From Lytechinus variegatus (Eukaryota > Echinodermata > Echinoidea > Temnopleuroida > Toxopneustidae): a stretch of DNA of 64,000 bases. Of the stretch, positions 12,437 to 22,069 are shown piece by piece (the stretch's first letter is position 1; each line of letters starts with the position of its first letter). Under the pieces are notes generated by a model. The model had not been told where the DNA came from. It was given only the letters and a program-made list of their open reading frames with translations, and made no database searches. Where the stretch lies: NCBI RefSeq assembly GCF_018143015.1, contig NC_054754.1:24938894-25002893 (forward strand). The letters are read 5' to 3'. The position numbers and the translations under genes were made by a program.

Positions 12437-12720
12437 TATGATTTCATCCCTCAGTGACTCCTTAGTTTCTATTTCCATTTTTACATAATCACCCAGACAT
12501 CCTTTATCACATTCCTTATATTACTGGTTTATCTTATGTATTGGGTTCTTACAATTTAGTTTGATCCTTTCATTATTGGTTGTTATTTCTAATTTAACTA
12601 AGTTATGTAAATTGTATATCATTCTGAGATTAGTTGAGGCAACGTAGCCCAGGCAGAGAGATTAAAGCAGTGCACTATACCAGACTTCTTCGGGTTCTGT
12701 TCAATTGATGATTGACTTGA
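12437..12720 (+). repeat. right part of the interrupted dispersed repeat
   Basis: The segment continues the repeat of 3060-3286. ACCCAGACATC, TTGAGGCAACGTAGCCCAGG and GTGCACTATACCAGACTTC all match, in reverse complement and in the same order, the copy at about 48850-49400. Confidence 0.7.
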
Positions 12721-12853
12721 GTTTGCTGATTAGAACTTTATCATTTCTACCCCTGAACTTTTAAGTTTTACACCTTACCATACATCTATTTTGAGATAGA
12801 ACTAAAGTGACTTCACTATATGATCTGTATCATAACAACATAGAGATGTATTG

Positions 12854-13201
12854 TCATGGGCGGAAATCCCAGGGGGGGGGGGACGTGTCCGTCCCCCTAC
12901 TCAAAATAGTAGGGGGGGACACAATATCAAATTAATGTCCCCCTACTATTTGTGGTAATTTATGATGGTAAGAAATACATCATTCAAAATCGAAATAAAA
13001 CATGTATTTTAGGACGAGATACCTTACTTTTGGGATGATAACTTTTTTTGGGGGGGGGGGCTTGTCAAATTTATTTTCGTCGAAATGACCTTACTTTTGG
13101 GATGATAACCCTTTTTTTTTGCTTATCAAATTAATTTTCGTCGAAAATTTCCAGCCCTTTGTCCCCCCTACCTTTTGGGAGAGATTTCCGCCCTTATGAC
13201 T
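12854..13201. repeat. MITE with GGGCGGAAATC inverted ends and an internal duplication
   Basis: The ends GTCATGGGCGGAAATCCC and GATTTCCGCCCTTATGAC are inverted. Inside, ACCTTACTTTTGGGATGATAAC occurs twice (about 13020 and 13088), each followed by a T/G-run and CTTATCAAATT or CTTGTCAAATT. The style resembles the hAT-like MITE at 48538 but the ends differ. No clear target-site duplication is seen. Confidence 0.65.
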
Positions 13202-13249
13202 TCAATCTTGCCCACCCCTCCCCCTTTACCCGGTACAAAGTTAGCTCAT

Positions 13250-13372
13250 GAATATTCACTAGCTGCCAAGACTGACAAGAGCCCGATGGCGATGAGGACA
13301 CGTCAACAATTCGAAGGAACTGTCAGCAAATTTAATTCAGTTGTTTTAGAGTGAAATGGTGAGAAGGAAGTT
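13250..13372 (+). other. GORAB: candidate 5' untranslated exon of GORAB
   Basis: Coding exon 1 is preceded by a good acceptor (TTTTTTCTGCAG, ending 15160), so at least one upstream non-coding exon is needed. The best donor upstream is GTAAGT at 13373. A short upstream ORF (ATG at 13356) would read into the next exon and stop at once. The left boundary is arbitrary. Confidence 0.35.
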
Positions 13373-15176
13373 GTAAGTATTTAAAAAATCACTCAAAAAT
13401 GGCGAGTAAAGTTGAAGCTTTTATAATATAATTTTAGTGTATTTAGTATTTTTCCAAACAAACTTCGGCATATTTTGCTGCTGACATGGTTACTGTAGTC
13501 CCACGTTATGTTTCTTACGTTGGATCACCGCGAAGGAGATGAAAGTAGACGATCGACGAACAGAACTTGACTGGACTTGAGTTAGGTACCGGCATTGGTA
13601 GTTCCAGCAAACTATTTCAAGAGAAAGTCTTTTAAATCAAGATTAATCGTTGTAACCGTATTATCATTTATCTAGATGGCCAAATCGTGGTTTTGGAAAC
13701 CACTCATAAATTTGTGTACGCGCATTTGTGTACAAAGTAAACGAAGGTGGAAATAGGGAACCGTGCGTGCGACTGAATAAAGCGCTGCTGTATGAAGTGA
13801 ATGGTGGTTACCTATATCACGATAATGCCATCTAGATCTGGTACTTAATGTAAACTTATCTTTTAAAATCATGAAATTTTAGCTCAAAACCAATAGTTCT
13901 GACAGAAAAATTATCATGCCTGGGCCGAGGTGAGAATAAATTTGCGCACATTTTAAAAATTATCGTGAAGTTGATTTTCAATCAAAAATTTATCAGAGTT
14001 CACAAAAAATTGATAAAAATCATATATACCAAACAGAAGGCAAGATCCGAAAGTCAAATTAAATTGGCAGAATTATAAAGTTGGCCAAGACAAGAGTTTC
14101 GCTGGTGTCGCGATCTAAAAAATTCCATGATTGTTTTGCAAAGCTTTCGAAAATAAATCAAGCAGACAAAGGTAAAATAAATATATAAGATAGAGGTTAA
14201 AATGTCATTAATTTGGTTGGTATAACATTTTACTTATACTTGTTTGGATACCTCTGCTTGCAAACTGGCGATTTCTTGAAGCTTGACGAGAAGTTCAGAT
14301 TTTCTCGGATCGGACGGAAAAGGTAACAAAATGCCAATGTTTTGCTAATATTTCCATAAATTGAGACCTTACCTTCAAGAAAATTACCAAACTAAGTAAT
14401 TTTGGGTCACATTTTCTGTTAGTGATATAAGTTCTTCAAGATTTTGATTCGATATTGGGATATTCGACCGTGCGCAATATTAGGTAACACACGAATTAAG
14501 GTCACACCACCATAGAGTCTAACTATAAATATACAAACATTGTACTTAGAACCGTAAGTTAGGTGGTAATTTTATTGGGGTCTATACATACCCAGCGGTG
14601 TAAGAAATGGTCTTGCGAGTGGAGTGGCTTATGAATGGAATGTTTGTTATTCGATTCAGAGTATTTAGAGAACTGAAAATAAGGTCTGAAAAGGGGGTCA
14701 TCAGAGCGACATGTCCCTGTACCACCAATATATATGAGTGCCCCCCCCCCGCACGTACCAGTATGAAGTATAAAAAGGGGGATGGGGGAGACTTAAAGTT
14801 TGAACTGGTCATGGATTTCTTTAATGTTCCACAAAATTTTAAGTTGATATTGTTTTTTGTTTTCTAAATGTACAAAAATTCAAATTAAAATTGAAGAAAA
14901 GTATCAATATGATTCTTTTTGCAAAAAGGCCTAATAGCAGCAGGTGCAGCCAGTCATTTTATTTTCATATTTGATTTAAATTTAAATACAATGGAAAAAA
15001 AAATGTGCCTCATATCTATGACTATGTTAGGCCTACTCATTCAGTTTTGATCTACACATGCTTGATTATGAGATTTTGATGTGTAATGTTAAAAGAGCTG
15101 CATTTTGTGGCTCTTTTAAGAAATGACTGATATTGTTATAGTCATTTTTTTTTTCTGCAGTTGAATTTAAATAAAG

Positions 15177-18100
15177 ATGGCATGGACAGGATTTACAGAT
15201 GAACAGCTAAATGCTTTAAAACAGCAAAATTCCAATGAGGGAGGAATGCCTGCCAGAGGTGGTACGTATAATCTCTCATTGAATTTCATCAAATAATTCT
15301 TTATTGTTAGATGTATAACAATCTTTAACTGTACATACTTCTTATCTTTGTCATTAGATGTGTTATTTTATTTTGTATTATTGATATTTTGAAAATAATT
15401 ATTCATATTGATACTGCTTTAATAAAAGAATTTTATTTTTGTAGGTGCCATTGTGTTTTTCCTCATCCTGCTAATCTTTTGCATCTCCCTCATGGCCTCA
15501 TCATAATGTCTAATTTAATTCATTGTTATCAATGACTTTATTGAGTAATGGACTAAGCAGTATAAATGCCACAGAACATGTGTGCATATTAATAAAAAAG
15601 ATTGAAGTTGCTAAAGAATCTTGTATTAATGCACTGGAGATATTAGTATCCAAAACATTAAAAACAGGATAAGAAGTTACTTTTCAGGGACTTAAAAATC
15701 ATAGCTAGGAAAATGCTCTATACCTAGTTTTCACTGCGTGGCCAGTTTAAAAGTGACAATCCTCTTTCAACTTCATTGTTTTTTCCTTCAGGTCGAGGTC
15801 AGCACAACCAGAGGGGCAGGGGAAGATCTGGAGTAATCAGGGGTAGAGGAAGACCAGGGCCATCCCAGGCTGTGGTAAGTTGAATAGCTGGGTCAAAGTA
15901 AACATTAATTAGAGGGGCGGGGTTGATCTGGAGTAATCAGGGGTAGAGGAAGACCAGGGCCATCCAGGCTGTGGTAAGTTTAATGGCTAGGTCAAAGTAA
16001 ACATTATAGGGGCGGGGTTGATCTGGAGTAATATAGCGGGATGGAAAATAGAGATTTGTTTGTTTGGGTAAAGAAGTTTGTTCGCCTTCTTCCATTGTTT
16101 ACATTCCTTAAAGGTGTTGATTTCGTTTGCTAGTTTTTCTGGGCCAGGCTAGCGATTGGAATGTGGAAGTGAAAGAGGGCAAACTGACTGGGTTGCTACA
16201 TGTAGGCGTTCAGGACTAATAGAAGTCCATTGGAACTTCAGTTATTTACTACTTTGCTTCTTATTCATGTTCTTCGGCTCGCTTGCATTCTTCAGTGATT
16301 AGAGGGGGGAGAGAGAGAGGATGTGAACAGGTGTGGAAGCAAGGAGTGCTGGTAATTCCTTGGTGGAAGTGAGCTGTGAGTGGGAGTGGCTGAAGTGACA
16401 AGAGTCGCAAAAGAGGATTAATTGACCGAGAGAGCAGTTGGGGGAGTGGTCAAGAGAGTTACGTAAGTTGGAAGAATAATGGAAAGCCGAGGAACTTGAA
16501 TTTGGAATCGGAGTACACAATAATTAAGTTCCGTTTTATACACTTACATATAGGCGGATTAATTTCGCGCATTACACCAAAAGTGATAGGGTCGACTTGG
16601 GGAAAGGCTTTTTTCGCCACGCGGTGTTTGACCAAAAAGGGGATAAAAAGGGAGTGTTTAGTCGACAAGGGGCAGTTTTTTCGTTCCTGATTTGTTTTGC
16701 CGCCGTAGGCCATGTCGGCTTAATTTTTGTCTGTCGTCGGTCTTCCAGCCCAAAGATGCGACGTATATTATTATCCAGCATGTAATTTGACTTTGATTTA
16801 GAATAAAACCTGATACACAACTTAACTTCATCGAACTTGTCATTCTTTGACTCCCGTCTTTTTTTTGTACGTGGGCAGCGCAAGACGGTGGGCGGCCACC
16901 GGCCGTCTTGCAAAGCTGTGCCGCTACAGTAATTAGGAGTAGGGGAAGACCAGGGCCATCCGAGGCTGTGGTAAGTTTTATAGCTGGGTCAAGGTCAACA
17001 CAATTAAAGGGGCAGGAAAAAATCTACAGTAACCAGGGGTAGAGAAAGACCTGGGCCATCCCAAGATGTGGTAAGTTTTAGCAAACACAATTAGAGGGGC
17101 AGGGGAAGATCTAGACTAAGCAGGGGTAGAGGAAGAACCGGTGCCATCCCAGGCTATGGTAAGTTTTACAGCTGGGTCAAGGTCAGCATAATTAGAGCAG
17201 CAGAGGAAGATCTGGAGGAAGATAACTGGACAAAGTCAACCGGAAGTGACAATATTCTTTCCTTTCCCTCGGGTCAAAGCCAGTTCAATCAAAGGGCAGG
17301 GGAATATGTGGTATGGAAAAATTCCTTGGAGGCTGGAGCACCTGATAAGGCTAGCCATGCTAAAACAAGGGTTATGGTATATAATGGTAATGTATGCAGT
17401 ATTTATAAACATTTGTAATGGCGCTAGATATATAAATGTTGAATGTTCTTATTACTGTTACTATCATTAATAATATGTTAAAACATGTCTCTCAGTAGTT
17501 GTGACCAGAGAAAAACAATATCTTTTTTATAGCGCCAAACTCCTGTCAGTCCAGACCAAATGCTCTCCAGACCAAAGCCACAGGGTAGCCGAGGGAAACC
17601 TGTCTCCTCTGCAGAGCACAGCGTCTGGAGTGAACTTAATGAGCCAACCCAAAGACGACCTCCTCCAGCGAGAAGGAAAGCCCCTCCCCCACCTCAAGAC
17701 AAGGCTGAAGACAGACAGAATGATGCGCCAAGGGGGAGAAGTGGTGGATCATAGACGGCTTGAGGATGACAGCAAGAAGGAGTCCATGGAATCTCCCAAG
17801 GAAGAGGAGGCGGAGAAGGTCAAGATTTTAGATGAAGAGGAAGGACATGAGTGAGTATCGAAAAGGGAATTGCCTAAGGGTTTGCATTAAACCAAGATGA
17901 TGAAGGTGAATGCCTATACATGCTTTCACCTCAGCTTGCTTTTGTACCCTTGAAATTCTGCTATTACTAGCAGTGGTTCCAAGCATTTGAAAAAAAAATT
18001 CCTTTCCATCTGTGAGAGCATAATGTTAGGGCTGGATTGCCTCTGTAGAGGTCATTCATAAATAGTATTAATATTAGAGCTCTGCATATTGTACACTGAT

Positions 18101-21100
18101 CTTGCTATATATGTATATTGTGACATAGCAATGGAAATTATTCTTAAATTTTGTCTCAAATTACAGTGACTATATGATCTGTAATGGGAAATGGGAATGT
18201 TCAGAGGTAATCTAATTCTTTTCAAGGCACATATGTTTATTTGTGATGTGATCAGTATGAAAATGAAATCAGTATTTCTTTATTTTGTAATGTGTGTATG
18301 TTTTATTGAACAAATAAACAATATCATACTCAATATTTACTCAGTCATGACAATTCGAAAGAACATCATTTCTGTTTCGTATATATGAGCATAATCGTGC
18401 ATTCTGTTCCAACAAAGCTTGTTATGATAACAGATATGTAATAACATTTTAAATCTGCCCAAATCGTTAAGTTTGTTAAGCTGATAACAAACTGGTAATA
18501 GATATTGTGCATTTGTTATTATACGAAGTCTTTATGAAAGTGGACGTGCTATAAAATTATTAAAGGATTTGAGCTGATGATTTTTTCTGTTGCTCTGGTT
18601 CGTTGCCTTTAAAGAGTGTACGAACCAGTAGCCTTAGCCCAAGTCCTCAACTACTCGGATCTGACCAGTTCATTACCCATAATGCAACATTCTAAGCAGT
18701 GTAGTCGTGTAATATGTATACACTTGACTAATAACACACTGATTCATTACTGAATATTCATATCAAAATAATTATGTACCAAATAGCAAACAGGTATTAT
18801 ACCTCTCATTCTGTTTGTCTTTTCATATTGTAATCGTGCACTCTTTGCTGCTTTACTGATAATTTTCTCTTGTGTTTTACTTAATCCTGCAGGAGAGAGA
18901 TTTCTAAACTTGAGGAGTTTCAGAAGAAGCAAAAAAAGATGGAGGAAGAGAATGCCAAGAAGAAAAACCTTTTGGCTAGAGCAATAGCAGACAGGTAAGT
19001 CTTAAAAAAAATCACACATGGTTCTGACAAAATTGCACTCATTACTGCTTTTGTAATTTATCCTACTGTAGCAGATCATAATTTTTTTGTAAAATAGTTA
19101 GATGGAAGAGAGTGGATTAAAATATTATAAAGAGGGTGCTATTACGTTTAAGCCCCTGGGATGATTGAGTTTGTGATTGCTTGGTCATGGGTTATAATTG
19201 AATGGGAGAGGTCAATGCCCCACCTCGAATTGTTGGGCTAAATAACCACCTGGTTGGTAATGGGCCTTGTTAGTTATGGCCTTGCTTGTGACAGGCTTTA
19301 TATTGTTTGGGCAAAGTAATTCGCAATACATTCATATGTTTATGAAGTTGGGTACTTAATACATGCAAGAATTCAAAACATTTGGAAGTGTATATTCCAA
19401 ACTAACAGTTTTGCAGAGTCTTAAGCTCCACCCAGTTTCAGCCTGAAAAGTCATGCATTGGGTGTGGTTTGGGAATGATACTAGGATATTTTTGGTTGGC
19501 TGTCTTGATGCAGAATGCTTAAATGTTTGCATTTTCCATCTTTGATTAGCCTGTCTGTCTCTCATATTAACATGGTTTGGCTTTAATAAACATGTGAAAT
19601 AGCCATTATTATTGCAACTTATTATTTAATCAAGAGCTTCCTTGTTTTCTAATCTTCAAATAATTAAATATTTCATATTACAATAAAAAATAGAAAGTGT
19701 GTGACATCTTCTCTGCCATTTGTAAACAAACAGGATGTGCATTTAACTGTGTTATGGAATTCAGCAAATTTGTTAATAGCATTACCATTTTACACCCAAG
19801 TTTTGTGAAAATTTGGGTGCAGTCAAGACTCCATCTATTTCTCTTTGATCTAAGTGTTAGTTTTTACCATGCTGGGATCTCTGGCATAAGGGACAGTTTG
19901 GTGAACAAGCTTTTGAATGAAAACTATTTTTTTATTTATATTTCTAGAAAGAAGAAAACCCAGGCAGAAGCCAAGAGATTGTTATATATTCAGAAGGAAC
20001 TAGCTAAGATAGAATCATTACTAAGCAGTGATGTTAGCATACTCCGAGACAAGATAGAGGAAGCAAGCAGAGATTTCAATGATGCTCAGTGAGTATGAGT
20101 CTCCACTGTAGACATTAGGGGGGGGGGGGGTGGGGGGGGGTAAGACGGAAAGGGAGGGGAGATAGAATCATTACTCAGCAATGATGTTAACATACTCTGA
20201 GACAAGATAGAAGAAACGAGCAGATATTTCAATGATACTCAGTGAGTATAGTGGGGGGGGGGTAGGAGGCGGGAAGGGGAGGGGAGATTGAATCAACTCA
20301 GCAATGATGTGAGCATACTCCGAGACAAGATAGAGGAAGCAAGCAGATATTTCAATGATGCTCAGTGAGTATGGTAGGGAGGGGGAGGGGGGTAGGAGGG
20401 AAGGGGAGGGGAGATAGAATCCCTACTGAGCAATGATGTGAGCATACTCCGAGACAAGATAGAGGAAGCAAGCAGAGATTTCAATGATGCTCAGTGAGTA
20501 TGGTAGGGAGGGGTGAGGGGGGGGGGTAGGAGGCGGGAAGGGGAGGGGAGATTGAATCTACTCAGCAATGATGTGAGCATACTCCGAGAAAAGATAAAGG
20601 AAACGAGCAGAGATTTCAATGATGCTCAGTGAGTATGATATGGAGGGGTGAGGGGGGGGGGGTAGGAGGAGGGAAGGGGAGGGGAGATAGAATCACTACT
20701 CAGCAATGATGTGAGCATACTCCGAGACAAGATAGAGGAAGCAAGCAGAGATTTCAATGATGCTCAGTGAGTATAGTGAGGGGGGGGGGGTGAGGGGGGT
20801 AGGAGGAGGGAAGGGGAGGGGAGATAGAATCCCTACTGAGCAATGATGTGAGCATGCTCCGAGACAAGATAGAGGAAGCAAGCAGAGATTTCAATGATGC
20901 TTAGTGAGTATAGTGAGGGAGGTGTGAGGGGGTAGGAGGGAAGGGGAGGGGATATTGAATCACTACTCAACAAAGATGTGAGCATACCCTGAGACAAGAT
21001 AGAGGTAGCAAGCAGAAATTTGAACAGTGCTCAGTGGATATGATAGGGAGGCGTGAGGGGGGGGTAGGAGGAGGGAAGGGGAGGAAATATTGAATCACGA

Positions 21101-22069
21101 CTCGGCAATGATGTGAGCATACTCCGAGACAAGATAGAGGAAACGAGCAGTGATTTCAACAATGCTCAGTGAGTATCTTAGGGAGGTGTTGGAAATGGCT
21201 AGGAGGGAAGGGGATGAATATTTCGTTCATTCACCATGTTCACAAAACATTATATTAATGATTTCTTTTGTTTACTTCCATGTTTGTCAATGGCTATATT
21301 GGTTGTTGAAATTTTGAACCAGCAAAAGAAAATCTCACAGTGTGTAGAAATGTTTGATGTTAAGCAGTTAAATGAAATGACAAATTTCTTGCATTAACAT
21401 GGTTAACATGATTGAGAAACATGAAATGGACACTTTCCAAGGTTTTGTCTTGTTTTCATGTTTTGCAGGCGTCGTTATCAAAAAGCTGAGGCAGAGTTCG
21501 TAGCAGCCAAGATCCATCTTCATAAAGCTTCTGAAATGAAGGAGGCCCTCACAGAACATCTATGCACCATTATCCACGAGAACGAACTCCGCAAAGCACG
21601 CAAGCTCGAAGAGCTTGTCAGCAAACTTGAAGTTGAAAATCTTGACGAGTTTGAGATTCCGGATGAAACGCCGCCTACCTCACCAGTGCCAATAACAGTC
21701 TCTCACCAGCAAGAGGTTACTAATCACCCCTCAAAGGACAATGGAACAGCCCATATATCCAGCAATAACTCAGGGAGCATGTCCAATCAACTGGAACAGT
21801 CCATCGTTTCTTCAGGAAGTTCCTCTGACAAACTTGATTCCCCAGCTGCACCTGACATCACGACTCATTCAAAAAGTGCTGAGCAAACTGATGAAAAGGC
21901 AAATGAAAATTCTGATAAACGTGAAGAGAAAATTGACAATGAAATAATTGTTTCAACAGTTTCTTGTGACCAAGGTGATAAAAATACAGTGACTAAAATT
22001 GAAGGTGACTCTTCAAGTGACCAGCCAGAGGCAGAGCAGCATGTAGAGATTAGTGGAGATCAGACATGA
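15177..22069 (+). CDS. GORAB: GORAB, golgin RAB6-interacting (SCYL1BP1)
   Basis: GORAB is a coiled-coil golgin of the trans-Golgi that binds RAB6 and ARF5 and scaffolds SCYL1 in COPI retrieval. Coding exons are 15177-15261, 15792-15874, 17533-17850, 18893-18994, 19948-20088 and 21469-22069, all GT-AG. The start [16 protein letters not shown] resembles the vertebrate start (W-x-GFSEEEL-x-x-LK). Exon 2 is Arg/Gly-rich. The conserved core, residues about 163-300, contains [42 protein letters not shown] and [22 protein letters not shown], the family signature. The tail is Ser/Glu-rich and low-complexity. All phases fit except inside exon 3: entry needs the frame that stops at 17752-17754, exit needs the +1 frame. 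This implies a 1-nt discrepancy, probably in the G-run near 17730. Corrected length is about 442 aa against 369-394 in human (recalled). Confidence 0.9.
15445..15506 (+). CDS. alternative terminal exon of GORAB encoding a membrane-spanning tail
   Basis: The exon follows a strong acceptor (TTTTATTTTTGTAG, ending 15444) and joins coding exon 1 in phase 1. It adds 20 residues, [20 protein letters not shown], then TAA at 15504-15506. AATAAA follows at 15591-15596, so this can be a complete last exon. The product would be a 48-aa peptide: the 28-residue GORAB N-terminus fused to one hydrophobic helix of about 16 residues, that is, a tail-anchored micropeptide. Acceptor, in-frame hydrophobic tract, stop and poly(A) signal all agree, but no transcript evidence is available. 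A chance open frame is possible over only 20 codons. Confidence 0.5.
15591..15596 (+). terminator. poly(A) signal for the short GORAB isoform
   Basis: AATAAA lies 85 nt after the stop codon of the alternative exon and well before GORAB exon 2. Confidence 0.45.
15792..17310 (+). repeat. tandem array of decayed GORAB exon 2 copies with their splice donors
   Basis: The functional exon 2 (15792-15874) is followed by degenerate copies at about 15910-15976, at 16006-16031 plus 16929-16972 (split by a solo LTR), at about 17000-17072 and at about 17092-17165. Partial copies lie near 17195 and 17285. Copies keep motifs such as GATCTGGAGTAATCAGG, GGAAGACCAGGGCCATCC and, in several, GTGGTAAGTTT. They lack a pyrimidine tract, so they are probably not normally used as exons. 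Confidence 0.8.
16032..16928 (+). mobile_element. solo LTR (retrotransposon relic)
   Basis: The segment starts TATAGCGGG and ends CCGCTACA, close to the TG..CA LTR pattern with a mutated first dinucleotide. It is flanked by GTAA(T) on both sides. It cleanly splits one exon 2-derived copy, whose halves meet again at 16929. An AATAAAA motif near 16802 and a GT/T-rich stretch fit an LTR R-U5 layout. No internal retroviral coding sequence is present. Open frames inside are chance. Confidence 0.65.
20089..21200 (+). repeat. tandem array of eight decayed copies of the 3' end of GORAB exon 5 plus donor
   Basis: Each unit, about 115-140 bp, contains the last about 85 nt of exon 5 (from GATAGAATCATTACT to TTCAATGATGCTCA), the 5' splice site GTGAGTAT and a G-rich intron piece ending GGGAAGGGGAGGG. 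Copy ends lie near 20243, 20368, 20494, 20630, 20770, 20909, 21035 and 21171. Only the first copy (20088/20089) is joined to the rest of exon 5. Downstream copies have indels and stops, but seven of eight keep a GTGAGT donor. Confidence 0.9.

Noticed and set aside
16299..16913. Cluster of overlapping open frames on both strands
   Set aside because: They fall inside the solo LTR, overlap each other and show no domain.
20696..20881. Minus-strand open frame with Pro/Leu-rich sequence
   Set aside because: It lies in the exon 5-derived tandem array and reads the complement of the G-rich spacer.
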